Below are positions 52,437 to 62,697 of a stretch of 64,000 nucleotides of DNA, piece by piece. Under the pieces are notes generated by a model. The model did no database searches. It was given only the letters and a program-made list of their open reading frames with translations, and had not been told where the DNA came from. Both the position numbers and the translations under genes were made by a program. Source of the stretch: Desulfuromonas sp. (GTDB taxonomy: Bacteria > Desulfobacterota > Desulfuromonadia > Desulfuromonadales > Geothermobacteraceae). Position 1 is the stretch's first letter, and each line of letters begins with the position of its first letter. Where the stretch lies: assembly GCA_002868905.1 (NCBI GenBank), contig PKUA01000029.1, forward strand, positions 80,204-144,203, read 5' to 3'.

Positions 52437-53024
52437 ATGAAACGATCGGATAACCGACCGTCCCTGAATCAAGGGCCTCTGCGGAACGAACAGGGGATGG
52501 TCCTTCTCATGGTCTTGCTGGCCGTGGTTATCATCGGTCTCGCTGCCGGCATGGCAGGTTCGACATGGCGCGACATGATGGCGCGGGTCAAGGAACAGGA
52601 GCTCCTGTTTCGTGGGGATCAGTACCGTCGTGCCATTGAAAGTTATTACAACGTCAAACATGGCGGCGCCCAGAACGTTTATCCGAGTAAACTGGAAGAC
52701 TTGCTGAAAGACGCCCGCTTCCCGGGAACGACCCGACATCTGCGCAAACTCTGGCCGGATCCGATCACCGGGGATGCGTTTGTCCCGATTAAAGATCCGA
52801 CCAAAGGGGGGAGAATCACCGGCGTGAAGAGCGGCAGTCCGAATGAACCGTTTAAAAAGGATGGATTCTCGCTGGAAAACGAAGATTTTACCGACAAGAA
52901 AAGCTACCAGGAGTGGCTGTTTGTCTATGAGCCTCCCAAGCAGGTGAACCGGAAGGCGCAGCAACCGAAGAAAGTCATGCAGCAGAACCAGCAGAACCAG
53001 CAGAATCAGCAGAATCAGCCTTAG
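52437..53024 (+). CDS. Type IV pilin-like/pseudopilin protein with Q/N-repeat tail
   Basis: A 195-residue protein with a type IV prepilin-like N-terminus: after a basic stretch comes NEQG-MVLLMVLLAVVIIGLAAG, in which the peptidase would cut after Gly. The +5 residue is not Glu, which is atypical. The soluble part has YRRAIESYYNVKHGGAQNVYPSKLEDLLKD and the PDPITGDAFVPI signature of GspG-like pseudopilins. The last residues are a QQN repeat coded by a tandem 9-base repeat shared with the lnt gene on the other strand. Confidence 0.83.
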   Translation: MKRSDNRPSLNQGPLRNEQGMVLLMVLLAVVIIGLAAGMAGSTWRDMMARVKEQELLFRGDQYRRAIESYYNVKHGGAQNVYPSKLEDLLKDARFPGTTRHLRKLWPDPITGDAFVPIKDPTKGGRITGVKSGSPNEPFKKDGFSLENEDFTDKKSYQEWLFVYEPPKQVNRKAQQPKKVMQQNQQNQQNQQNQP

Positions 53025-54549
53025 AACCCTTACCGCGACGGAGCCAGATCAAACCGATCACCGTCAGCAGCAGACAACCCCAAGGCAACACATCCCCGAG
53101 GGCACGGTACAGCGTCGGTCTTGCCCCAAGACCAACGTCCCCTTTCACGATCTGCTCATTGAACAATCCCCCCTGGACCACCACGCGACCTGACGGACCG
53201 ATCAGGGCAGAGACCCCTGTGTTGGCCGCCCTGGCCATCCAGACCCTGTTCTCGATGGCGCGGAACCGACTCATCGCCAGGTGTTGCCACGGAGCCGAGG
53301 AACGCCCGAACCAGGCATCGTTGGTGATGTTGACCAGCAGGTCAGCACCACGGTTGACGTATTCGCGGGCTAACTCGGGGAAAATTGCTTCGTAACAGAC
53401 CAACACCCCGAGTTCGGACCCGTTCAGCGCTAACGGTTGTAAATCGCCGGGCTTAAAATCACCAATCCCGACCACCAGTTTGTTGACAAACGGCAACAGC
53501 GGCTTTAACGGTACATACTCCCCGAATGGGACCAGGTGCACTTTGTCGCTTCGACCCAGCTCCCGACCGTCCGGATCGAGAAGGTAACTGCTGTTGAAAC
53601 TGACCCGCTCCTCGTCGCGATATTCATATGCCGGGCTACCGAACAGCAGATGCGCGCCCGTCTGCCGCGGCAAGGCCGAAACCAACTCCCGCGGCTGGCC
53701 TGGTTCCTGGTAAAAAAACGGCGTGGCCGCCTCGGGCCAGACGATAAGGTCCGGTTTCTCCTGCGCCGCCTCCAAGGACATGGAACGGTAACGATCGATG
53801 ATCGACCAACGGTAGCGTGAATCCCACTTGAGCCCTTGGTCGACATTGCCCTGAACAAGGGCGGTTGACCAGGTTTCGTCCCGCAAGTCCGGTGCATTAT
53901 CGAGCCGATAATGTCCGTAACTCACGGTGCCGGCGACCAACAGCAGGGCAATGACCAGGCTCTTGATCGGCATATCCCCGGGACTGCGCTGCCAGAGAGC
54001 ACGCACAACAAGGGCGATCACCGCATTGACCAGGACAAGGAGGAATCCAATGCCGTAAATGCCAAACAGATCAGCAATCTGGACGACCGTCAACCACCGA
54101 TGCTGTGAATACCCGAGATTTGCCCACGGGAAACCGCTTAAGGCATGAGCACGAACAAATTCGAGGGCAACCCAGACGATCGGCAACGAGAAAGTGATCG
54201 CGACCCCGCGGTGTTTCCGCAGTTGACTGGCCGTCCAGGTGGCAACGCCGAAATAAAGGGCGAGATAAGCGATCAGCATCAGGTAAGCGGCAACGGAGAG
54301 AAACAGGTTGAGACCGCCATAGGTGGTCATCACGATGTTCAACCAATAGAGGGTGACGGCAAAAAATGTGACACCGGCGGCAAAGCCGCTGCGAAACGGG
54401 CGCTGGTCCATGGTTAAAAAAAGCGGAACCAACCCAATCCAGGCAAGCCAGGTCAAGTCGGGCCTGGGAAACGACAGAGCGAGCAACAAACCGGCGCAGC
54501 CACCGCCCGCAACATCGAGCGGCAAAAAACGCCGCAGAGGATCAAACAT
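52975..54549 (-). CDS. lnt: Apolipoprotein N-acyltransferase
   Basis: A 524-residue Lnt, which adds the third acyl chain to lipoproteins at the inner membrane. About seven N-terminal membrane helices precede the nitrilase domain. Catalytic residues are visible in WPEAATPF (Glu), SDKVHLVPFGEYVP (Lys) and VLVCYEAIFP (Cys). The ATG at 54549 (MFDPLRRFLP) is chosen. Its C-terminal D/G-S-A tail overlaps the pseudopilin gene tail. It serves the many lipoproteins in the GeoRSP operon. Confidence 0.96.
   Translation of the reverse strand: MFDPLRRFLPLDVAGGGCAGLLLALSFPRPDLTWLAWIGLVPLFLTMDQRPFRSGFAAGVTFFAVTLYWLNIVMTTYGGLNLFLSVAAYLMLIAYLALYFGVATWTASQLRKHRGVAITFSLPIVWVALEFVRAHALSGFPWANLGYSQHRWLTVVQIADLFGIYGIGFLLVLVNAVIALVVRALWQRSPGDMPIKSLVIALLLVAGTVSYGHYRLDNAPDLRDETWSTALVQGNVDQGLKWDSRYRWSIIDRYRSMSLEAAQEKPDLIVWPEAATPFFYQEPGQPRELVSALPRQTGAHLLFGSPAYEYRDEERVSFNSSYLLDPDGRELGRSDKVHLVPFGEYVPLKPLLPFVNKLVVGIGDFKPGDLQPLALNGSELGVLVCYEAIFPELAREYVNRGADLLVNITNDAWFGRSSAPWQHLAMSRFRAIENRVWMARAANTGVSALIGPSGRVVVQGGLFNEQIVKGDVGLGARPTLYRALGDVLPWGCLLLTVIGLIWLRRGKGSKADSADSAGSAGSAA
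52981..53016. repeat. Tandem 9-base repeat in overlapping convergent gene ends
   Basis: Four copies of AGCAGAACC/AGCAGAATC. On the plus strand they encode the QQN tail of the pseudopilin-like protein, on the minus strand the S-A-D/G tail of Lnt. Two copies end in ACC and two in ATC. Confidence 0.85.
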
Positions 54550-55414
54550 CGTCCGACTCGCCTTCTCCAACAGGCTCTCGCCGAATGCGAACCCTCGAAA
54601 TTCGCCTCTCATCGGCCGCGACAACGATCATACAAAAACCGTCCGCCCGGATCTCCTCACCGATGGCGGGAACATGCCCGGAGACGTGAAACAGGTAACC
54701 GGCCAGCGTATCGAATTGGTCTTTATTGGGGAAACCGCATTCCAGGTGATCTTCCAGTTCATCGATATTGATGCGGGCATCGACCAACAACGACCCATCC
54801 CCTTCTTCGACAACCATCTCTTCTTCAAGATCATACTCGTCCTGAATATCGCCGACGATCTCCTCTATCAAATCCTCGATAGTAATCAGGCCGCTGGTGC
54901 CGCCGAACTCGTCAACGGCGATGGCAAGATGGATTCGCCTGGTTTTGAAATCCTGCAGGAGCTCTTCGATTTTCTTGGTTTCCGGCACGAAGAAAGGCGG
55001 GCGCATGACCCGACGGATGGAAATTGTCGCATCGTCCTTGCCCCAATGCCGGAGCAGGTCCTTGGCATAAACCAATCCGACGATCCGGTCGGTGGTTCCC
55101 TCGTAGATCGGCAGACGGGTATGCCCCGATTCGATAATGGACTGAAGCAACTGGTCGAATGGCGCTTCGACAGGGCAACAGATCATATCGGTTCTGGGAA
55201 CCATTGCCTCGCGTACGATGGTTTCCCCGAACTGGAAGACGGAGTGAAGCATGTCCCCCTCCCCCTCGTTGATCAGCCCCTCCTCTTCCGATTCGTTGAT
55301 CAGGACCTGTAGATCTTTTTCCGAAAGCGCCTTCGGCTTGCCGGCAAGCCAACGCTGCAGCTGCCTGAGCCAGCCGGTACGTGGTTTGTTAGGCTGATTT
55401 GAGTTCGATTCCAA
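54542..55414 (-). CDS. corC: CorC/HlyC-type CBS-domain protein
   Basis: A 290-residue protein of the CorC family: a short N-terminal segment (no membrane domain), two CBS repeats (MVPRTDMICCPVEAPFDQLLQSIIESGHTRLPIYEG..., VRRVMRPPFFVPETKKIEELL) and a C-terminal CorC_HlyC transporter-associated domain (DARINIDELEDHLECGFP). Linked to magnesium and cobalt handling. The TTG at 55414 has GGGAGGA six bases upstream. Overlaps lnt by 8 bases and is part of the ybeZ-to-lnt run. Confidence 0.93.
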   Translation of the reverse strand: MESNSNQPNKPRTGWLRQLQRWLAGKPKALSEKDLQVLINESEEEGLINEGEGDMLHSVFQFGETIVREAMVPRTDMICCPVEAPFDQLLQSIIESGHTRLPIYEGTTDRIVGLVYAKDLLRHWGKDDATISIRRVMRPPFFVPETKKIEELLQDFKTRRIHLAIAVDEFGGTSGLITIEDLIEEIVGDIQDEYDLEEEMVVEEGDGSLLVDARINIDELEDHLECGFPNKDQFDTLAGYLFHVSGHVPAIGEEIRADGFCMIVVAADERRISRVRIRREPVGEGESDDV

Positions 55415-55433
55415 TAATTCCTCCCGCTCTGAT

Positions 55434-56174
55434 TCAGATACCGGCCTCGAAATAGCCGACCAACCAGGCAAGGCTGTTCATTACCAAGGTTACCACCACG
55501 CCGAGTACTGCGCCCAAGACAACTTCCTTGAGGGTATGTATTCCGAGCAGCAGACGACTGTGACTGACCATTCCTGCCAGCATGATCCCCAGGACAGCAA
55601 TCGCCGGATGGACACCGGCCAGGGCCACCGACGTGGCGATTGAAAAGGCAACGGCGGAGTGTCCGCTCGGCAACCCTCCATGCAAAGGTGTCCCTTTATT
55701 GAAACGGGCTTTGGCCAAAACAACGACGATGACCACCAACACGACTGAAAGAGCTGCGATCCCTCCAGGGGTCTCAGGAAGTCGGCCAAGAACCGAATCG
55801 ACCCCCGGGAACAGGTGGTGACCGAGGGTAAAAAATCCGACCACGACGGCACCGATGCTGGCAACCAGGACCGCACCCGCGGCGACATCCTTGGCCTGCT
55901 TCGCCAAGGGATGAAAATCGGGGGAGACGAGGTCGACCACGGCCTCCAGAGCAGTGTTAACAAGTTCGGAAAAAAGAACCAGGGTGATGGCAAAGGTGAG
56001 CAGGATAAGCTCGAACAGGTGAATGCGCAACAGGAAAGCCGACACCAGAACGGCCATGGCGGCCAGGAAATGCCAGCGGAGGTGACGCTGACTCCGGGTC
56101 GCCCAGAGCACCCCTTCAATGGCGCAGTTGACGCTTTCTAGCCAGTTGGCAGGCTTGATCGGTGGTTTTTTCAC
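55434..56174 (-). CDS. DgkA-PAP2 fusion (undecaprenol/diacylglycerol kinase and phosphatase)
   Basis: A 246-residue membrane protein fusing two lipid-cycle enzymes. Residues about 10-125 are a prokaryotic diacylglycerol kinase domain (SELVNTALEAVVDLVSPDFHPLAKQAKDVAAGAVLVAS). Residues about 130-240 are a PAP2 phosphatase domain (KGTPLHGGLPSGHSAVAFS and SHSRLLLGIHTLKEVVLGA, the KxxxxxxRP-like, PSGH and SRxxxGxH motifs). It may recycle undecaprenyl phosphate. It starts with GTG, overlapping the ybeY stop (GTGA). Confidence 0.92.
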   Translation of the reverse strand: MKKPPIKPANWLESVNCAIEGVLWATRSQRHLRWHFLAAMAVLVSAFLLRIHLFELILLTFAITLVLFSELVNTALEAVVDLVSPDFHPLAKQAKDVAAGAVLVASIGAVVVGFFTLGHHLFPGVDSVLGRLPETPGGIAALSVVLVVIVVVLAKARFNKGTPLHGGLPSGHSAVAFSIATSVALAGVHPAIAVLGIMLAGMVSHSRLLLGIHTLKEVVLGAVLGVVVTLVMNSLAWLVGYFEAGI

Positions 56175-56629
56175 GTTTCCAGAAAATGTCGCTGAATCAG
56201 GGCGAACAGCTCTCTCTCGCGATTTTCCATCGTCACGGCCTCTTCCTCGGTGCCCCGTTCATGGTCGAAACCGAGCAGGTGCAGGATGCCGTGCAGCAAA
56301 AGAAAATAGAGTTCATGCTCAAACGGGACTCCTGCTTCGACGGCGTCCCGGGCAGCGGTTTCGGTTGAGATTACCACATCACCCAGAAGTTCCGGATGAA
56401 GCGGTTCATCCTCCCCTTCCCTCATGGAGAAAGAGATCACGTTGGTCGGCCGGTCACGCTGCAGGTAGTCCCGGTTGATGTTCTGAATTCCGGCATCATC
56501 CACCAGCAGGATGGAAAGCTCGGCATCAGGACATTCCGAGTCGCTTAAGATCCTCTGTGCTACCTTTTTCAGGTTCTGTATCCCGACCTTTTGCCGGTTC
56601 TGTCGGTTCTCGATCTGAATTGTCGCCAT
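56171..56629 (-). CDS. ybeY: Endoribonuclease YbeY
   Basis: A 152-residue YbeY, needed for 16S rRNA maturation. The zinc motif is LHGILHLLGFDHE (H3xH5xH), with TNVISFSMREGE and LGDVVISTETA before it. The start MATIQIENRQ is the normal family N-terminus, so the 104-base overlap with the end of pgpH appears real. Confidence 0.96.
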   Translation of the reverse strand: MATIQIENRQNRQKVGIQNLKKVAQRILSDSECPDAELSILLVDDAGIQNINRDYLQRDRPTNVISFSMREGEDEPLHPELLGDVVISTETAARDAVEAGVPFEHELYFLLLHGILHLLGFDHERGTEEEAVTMENRERELFALIQRHFLET

Positions 56630-58898
56630 TCTTCTTTTTCGCCGTGTCCCGTTCTTTGTGGACTGGCTCCGGATAGTCGATACGGTAATGGAAAATCCCG
56701 GCCAGTATTCTGTTAAAGCTCCTGGCGATCAGGTGTAAATCCTTCAAGGTCAGATTACACTCGTCGAGCTGACCGTCAATAAAAATATTGTTGATAATCT
56801 TCTGTACCATCCCCTGAATACGCGCCGGAGTCGGGTCGGTCAGGGTTCGACCAGCCGCCTCAACTGCATCGGCCAACATGATCAGTGCCGCTTCCTTTGT
56901 CTGCGGTTTCGGCCCCGGGTAGCGATAATCCTGTTCATCAACATGCTGCACACCGGGATCCTGCTGGTTTTTCGCCTTATCGTAGAAAAACTTCATCAGC
57001 GCCGTTCCATGGTGTTGTCTGAGAATATCAATAATCGCGTCGCCGATTTTGTTCTCCTGGGCGAGCTCCAGGCCATCCTTGACATGAGCCATCAAAATCA
57101 AAGCGCTCATGGACGGGGCAAGTTTTTCGTGCTTGTTTTCGCCCCCGGACTGGTTCTCAACAAAGTAAAGCGGTTTGCGAATTTTACCGATGTCGTGATA
57201 ATAGGCTGCGACCCTGGCCAGCAACGGGTTGGCACGAATGGCCTCAGCACCTGCCTCGGCCAGGTTTCCAACCACGATGGAATGATGGTAGGTTCCGGGA
57301 GCACGAACCATCAGTTCTCGCAAGACAGGGGTATTCAGATTGGCGAGCTCGAGTAACTTGATGTCGGTTGTGTACTTAAAAAGCCCCTCGATTAAAGGAA
57401 CCAGCGCAGTAACCAGGACAGCGCAAAAGAATCCACCGGCAAAACCGAACCCGAGTTTGTAGAGCGTCTGAACGGTGAACGGGTTCCCGGCCATCAGCTG
57501 CAGACCGATGACGGCCATGCAATTGACCAGACTTAAACGGAGCCCGGCGCGATAAAGAGTCGCCCTCTCCTTGCAGTGGCGCAAGCCGTGAGCACCGGTC
57601 AAACTACTGATCAAAACAAAAACTGCGATAAAAAGACTGTTGCTGAACAAAAACCCCAGACAAAGTGCCACCAGCGCCGAAAAAACCAGGGCGGTTTCCG
57701 AATTGAGCACGAGTCGAACCAGCATGGCGCCAACCGCAAACGGGAAACCGTAAAAATAGGTCGAAGGCTCGATGTAGGGGAAAGAACCCTCTAAGGCGTT
57801 TGCGAAAAATATGCTCAGCTTGATCAGAACGAAAAGACCGAGGAATATGGTCACGAGAAACAGTGAATCACGAAAGGTCAACCGAAATTTACTGATATTC
57901 TCCTGGCCGAAGCGAAATCCGACCAGCAGCAACAACAGAATAACGACGAGCATGCCAAGAGCGGTGCGGAGATTTCCAAGGTCGCTGCCAAGATCGCGCA
58001 GAGCCTGCAACCTGGTTATCTGATCTGCGGTCACCCGCGCCCCTTCCCGCACGATCATTTCCCCTTTTTTCACCTGCAACAACACCGGCTGCACCGCATC
58101 ATGGGCGTCTTTTTTTCGCGCCTCCGTCTCGTTTTTATTAAATGTCAGGTTCGGCCTGAGCAATTTTCGGATCATCTCACCGAGCAACGAACGCTGTTGG
58201 CGACTGAGGTTGACATCCCCACCCAGACCCTCCTCGATCACATTCAACGCTTCACCCAGCCCGGAAACCTGGTCCGATGCCGTCAATTCCATTTCATTGG
58301 AACTGGCGAGGTTTCGAATGCGAACGCCTCGCTGCTGATCCTGCCTGAACAGCTGAAGGTTACCGACGATATATCGGTTGAGCGCGCCGGAAACCAATCG
58401 GGGCAACGTTTTGTGCAGTTCGGAATCCTTGCCGACCTCCCGCAGGAGATCGAGTTCATCCTCAGTGACAGGCAGACCGAGCGCATCTTCGACCGCGTTT
58501 TGAATTTCTCCCGGCAGCTGAGGAAGTTCGCTTCCTTCCGTTTCGAGAATGGCAAAGACATTCTGCAGGCGGGTTGGCAGATCCTGGGCCGTCGTCGGAT
58601 CGAAGTCGTAGAGCGAAAGCACCGCTGCTTGAGATTCAGCGCGTCGTTTATCAGTCAGGGCGGGGTCGGCAACGAGCATGTCGCGCGGCGCCTTGATATT
58701 CCTGGAGGCGATGTCGCCCGGCTCATAGTAGACAGGGGCCAGACCACCTTTCGGCATGATAATCACTGCCAGCAGCAGGGCCAGAAGAGTCAACAACAGG
58801 GTAGGACGCAAGGCCCGAAGCGGCAAACGCTCCTGTTTCGTCGAGCCCGATCCACGGGACTTCTTGGTTGTATCGCTTTTTCGTTCGGATTTGGTCAT
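56526..58898 (-). CDS. pgpH: 7TMR-HD (PgpH-like) phosphohydrolase
   Basis: A 790-residue membrane protein: one N-terminal helix, a long extracytoplasmic 7TMR-HDED domain (about 60-310), seven membrane helices, then a cytoplasmic HD domain. The HD residues are in TYHHSIVVGNLAEAGAEAI, AAYYHDIGKIRKP and LRQHHGTALMKFFY. Relatives degrade c-di-AMP. The last 35 codons, overlapping ybeY, are charged and low complexity. It lies 2 bases after the ybeZ stop. Confidence 0.94.
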   Translation of the reverse strand: MTKSERKSDTTKKSRGSGSTKQERLPLRALRPTLLLTLLALLLAVIIMPKGGLAPVYYEPGDIASRNIKAPRDMLVADPALTDKRRAESQAAVLSLYDFDPTTAQDLPTRLQNVFAILETEGSELPQLPGEIQNAVEDALGLPVTEDELDLLREVGKDSELHKTLPRLVSGALNRYIVGNLQLFRQDQQRGVRIRNLASSNEMELTASDQVSGLGEALNVIEEGLGGDVNLSRQQRSLLGEMIRKLLRPNLTFNKNETEARKKDAHDAVQPVLLQVKKGEMIVREGARVTADQITRLQALRDLGSDLGNLRTALGMLVVILLLLLVGFRFGQENISKFRLTFRDSLFLVTIFLGLFVLIKLSIFFANALEGSFPYIEPSTYFYGFPFAVGAMLVRLVLNSETALVFSALVALCLGFLFSNSLFIAVFVLISSLTGAHGLRHCKERATLYRAGLRLSLVNCMAVIGLQLMAGNPFTVQTLYKLGFGFAGGFFCAVLVTALVPLIEGLFKYTTDIKLLELANLNTPVLRELMVRAPGTYHHSIVVGNLAEAGAEAIRANPLLARVAAYYHDIGKIRKPLYFVENQSGGENKHEKLAPSMSALILMAHVKDGLELAQENKIGDAIIDILRQHHGTALMKFFYDKAKNQQDPGVQHVDEQDYRYPGPKPQTKEAALIMLADAVEAAGRTLTDPTPARIQGMVQKIINNIFIDGQLDECNLTLKDLHLIARSFNRILAGIFHYRIDYPEPVHKERDTAKKKNGDNSDREPTEPAKGRDTEPEKGSTEDLKRLGMS

Positions 58899-58900
58899 GG

Positions 58901-59899
58901 TTATTTGAGGTGACGTTTCCGACCGGATCCCGATTCGCCGGCATCAAGTCGTTCATACGCCTGGATAATTTTCTGCACAATAGGATGACGGACGACGTCT
59001 CGGTCAGTGAAGTGGACAAAGCCGATGCCGGCGAGATCCTGCAGAACATCTATAGCCTGCAGCAGGCCGGACGGTTTGTCCTGCGGCAAGTCAATCTGCG
59101 TGATATCACCGGTCACCACGGCCTTACTCCCAAAGCCGAGCCGGGTGAGAAACATCTTCATCTGTTCAGGGGACGTGTTCTGAGCCTCGTCGAGTATGAC
59201 GAAAGCATCATTGAGGGTCCGCCCCCGCATGAAGGCAAGCGGTGCGACCTCGACCACTCCCTGTTGGACAAGATCCTGTCCTTGTTTGAAATCCGCCATA
59301 TCGTAGAGAGCATCATAGAGAGGACGCAGGTACGGATTGACTTTTTCGGCAATATCCCCGGGAAGAAACCCAAGTTTCTCCCCCGCCTCCACCGCGGGTC
59401 GCACCAGCATGATCCGACTGACCTGTTTCCCTTTAAGGGCGGCGAGAGCCATCGCCATGGCGAGGTAAGTTTTACCGGTTCCGGCCGGGCCGACGCCGAA
59501 CACCACGTCTTTAGCGCGAATCGCGTCCAGATATTGTTTCTGGGCCAGGCTTTTGGGTGTGATGACCTTGTTTCTCGAGGAGATATAAACCGTATCGAGA
59601 AAGATATCGCGCAACCGCGCCTTGGAATCGGCCGACAGAATTCTGATGGCAAATTCGATATCGGTCGGATAGATAGGATAACCGCCCTGTACCAGCTCGA
59701 CCAGCTCCCGCCAGAGGCGGGCAGCCAGGTCGACATGGCGTTGTTCTCCCCGGATAGTGAGCTCATCGCCTTTTGATCCGAGCCGCACGTCAAGAAGTCG
59801 CTCGACCATCTTCAGATGGCAGTTCTGCTGACCAAAAAGACGATTCGCCATCTCGGCGTTCGGTAGGGCTAATCTATGTGAAGTGTCTTGTTCGCTCAA
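58901..59899 (-). CDS. ybeZ: PhoH-like ATPase YbeZ
   Basis: A 332-residue PhoH-family P-loop ATPase, usually partnered with YbeY in rRNA processing. GPAGTGKTYLAMAMA is the Walker A region, FVILDEAQNTSPEQMKMFLTRLG Walker B, VTGDITQIDLP follows. An N-terminal KH-like domain precedes. It begins with TTG, behind GGTGAG. First gene of the ybeZ-pgpH-ybeY-dgk-corC-lnt run. Confidence 0.95.
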   Translation of the reverse strand: MSEQDTSHRLALPNAEMANRLFGQQNCHLKMVERLLDVRLGSKGDELTIRGEQRHVDLAARLWRELVELVQGGYPIYPTDIEFAIRILSADSKARLRDIFLDTVYISSRNKVITPKSLAQKQYLDAIRAKDVVFGVGPAGTGKTYLAMAMALAALKGKQVSRIMLVRPAVEAGEKLGFLPGDIAEKVNPYLRPLYDALYDMADFKQGQDLVQQGVVEVAPLAFMRGRTLNDAFVILDEAQNTSPEQMKMFLTRLGFGSKAVVTGDITQIDLPQDKPSGLLQAIDVLQDLAGIGFVHFTDRDVVRHPIVQKIIQAYERLDAGESGSGRKRHLK

Positions 59900-61508
<1,609 letters not shown>

Positions 61509-61526
61509 GCCCGGAAAGAAAATGCA

Positions 61527-61563
61527 AAAAGCGGCTCGTATCGTCCTGATACGAGCCGCTTTT
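61527..61563. terminator. Bidirectional terminator after eno
   Basis: AAAAAGCGGCTCGTATC and GATACGAGCCGCTTTT form a stem of about 16 bp with loop GTCCT, A-rich on one side and T-rich on the other. It ends eno and can also end the convergent SelW-like gene. Confidence 0.93.
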
Positions 61564-61657
61564 CTGTAGCATTCAATCCCAGCAACTGCCATCAACTGTG
61601 ATAACAACTTTTTTCGAAACCGGAAACCGGGTCCTTTTCTGAATTGTTGGAAAGCCT

Positions 61658-61876
61658 CTAGTCCCGCAACTTCTGAATCAGCGTCTCCTCGTCCGGGAAA
61701 ACCCCGGTCTGTTTCTTCGAGTAGACCAGCCGTCCATCAACCGTCACCTCAAAGACGCCGCCGCTCCCTCCAACCAACTCGACCTCCGCACCAAGTTTTT
61801 CCTTCAACTTCGCCGCCAGACCGGCGGCCCGAGGTTGATAATTTCACTGCTGGCAATATTCGATCGTGACCTGCAT
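61658..61876 (-). CDS. SelW-like selenoprotein with CxxU motif (in-frame TGA)
   Basis: Reading the TGA at 61844-61846 as selenocysteine gives a 72-residue Rdx/SelW-family thioredoxin-fold protein. It begins MQVTIEYCQQU (Cys8, Sec11, the CxxU redox motif) and continues with a helix (GLAAKLKEKLGAEVELV), then GGVFEVTVDGRLVYSKKQTGVFPDEETLIQKL, the family pattern. AGGAGG lies five bases before the ATG. A hairpin with a GGUCU loop follows the TGA. Conventional gene finding misses it because the first half is only 10 codons. Cysteine-containing homologues are common; here Sec is strongly indicated. Confidence 0.93.
61808..61837 (-). promoter_or_regulatory. SECIS hairpin of the SelW-like gene
   Basis: On the minus strand TCAAC-C-TCG-GG-CCGCC, loop GGTCT, GGCGG-CGA-A-GTTGA forms a bulged stem. 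The loop begins 22 bases after the TGA. GGUCU in the loop and a bulged stem match the SelB-binding element of E. coli fdhF. Confidence 0.85.
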
Positions 61877-61905
61877 GGCAGCCTCCTACGTTAACTGTAT
61901 CTGCA

Positions 61906-62292
61906 TTAAGCGGGGAACAACTGGTAACTCGATCCCTTCTTGACCCGCCGAAGACGGCCGTCGTCTGCCAACTTTCGCAACTGTTCCTGAAGTGATTTGC
62001 GTGGTTGATCCGGTATCCTGCCATAGAGTTCGGTTTGCTTAATTCCCGGTTCTCTCTGGACAAGAGTCAAAATCTGTTCGGCCGGGCCGGAAGCCTCTTC
62101 CCGGTGTTCCATTTCCACGGGTTCCGCAGGACCGGAATCAACAGGCGTTTCTTCCTGCGGTGGAGCTTCCTCGTTGTTTTCATCCGCCGCGAGATCTCTT
62201 CGAATATCCTCCTCGATCAGTTTCAAGCGATGACAGAAATAGACCCCACAGCCAATGACCACCAGCAACAGCAGGAACAACCAGAATCCCAT
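61906..62292 (-). CDS. Membrane-anchored winged-helix-like protein
   Basis: A 128-residue protein with one N-terminal membrane helix (MGFWLFLLLLVVIGCGVYF), an acidic, proline-rich linker and a C-terminal helical domain QILTLVQREPGIKQTELYGRIPDQPRKSLQEQLRKLADDGRLRRVKKGSSYQLF, which looks like a winged helix (MarR/FeoC-like). GAGGAGG lies before the ATG at 62292. Possibly a membrane-bound regulator; no target known. Confidence 0.72.
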   Translation of the reverse strand: MGFWLFLLLLVVIGCGVYFCHRLKLIEEDIRRDLAADENNEEAPPQEETPVDSGPAEPVEMEHREEASGPAEQILTLVQREPGIKQTELYGRIPDQPRKSLQEQLRKLADDGRLRRVKKGSSYQLFPA

Positions 62293-62337
62293 CGAATCCT
62301 CCTCGATCAATGCAAACAGGCGAAAGCGGCTACCGTA

Positions 62338-62649
62338 TTACTCCGGCAACGGTTTTTCATCCGAATGAAACCATTTATCAAACCAGGTACGGTGATCCTT
62401 TTCCGAAAGAATCTGCAGGTCGTTAGGACCGAGCCAGACACCGCCACAGCCGGGGCACTTGTCGAGCGGTACACCACGAAAAGTGACTGCCTCAATCATT
62501 TCCCCGCATTTCGGACACCGGTTGTGACAGAGGTCTTTGATCAATTGATCGCGCGCCTCTGACTTCATCTTGGCGATTTGTTCTTTCTCCTGACGATAGA
62601 TGTACTCGTTTTCCAACGCTTTTTCACGGTCTTTCCAGATGTCTCCCAT
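62338..62649 (-). CDS. TFIIB-type zinc-ribbon protein
   Basis: A 103-residue protein with a zf-TFIIB domain: CPKCGEMIEAVTFRGVPLDKCPGCGGVWL, the four cysteines of the zinc site. A charged helix precedes it (DIWKDREKALENEYIYRQEKEQIAKMKSEARDQL), split here for reading only. Domain family is widespread and functionally undefined. It lies upstream of the winged-helix-like gene on the same strand. Confidence 0.88.
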   Translation of the reverse strand: MGDIWKDREKALENEYIYRQEKEQIAKMKSEARDQLIKDLCHNRCPKCGEMIEAVTFRGVPLDKCPGCGGVWLGPNDLQILSEKDHRTWFDKWFHSDEKPLPE

Positions 62650-62697
62650 AGTCCACTCCCCTGTAAATACAAGTGTTTATTTAATTATAGCTGGATA

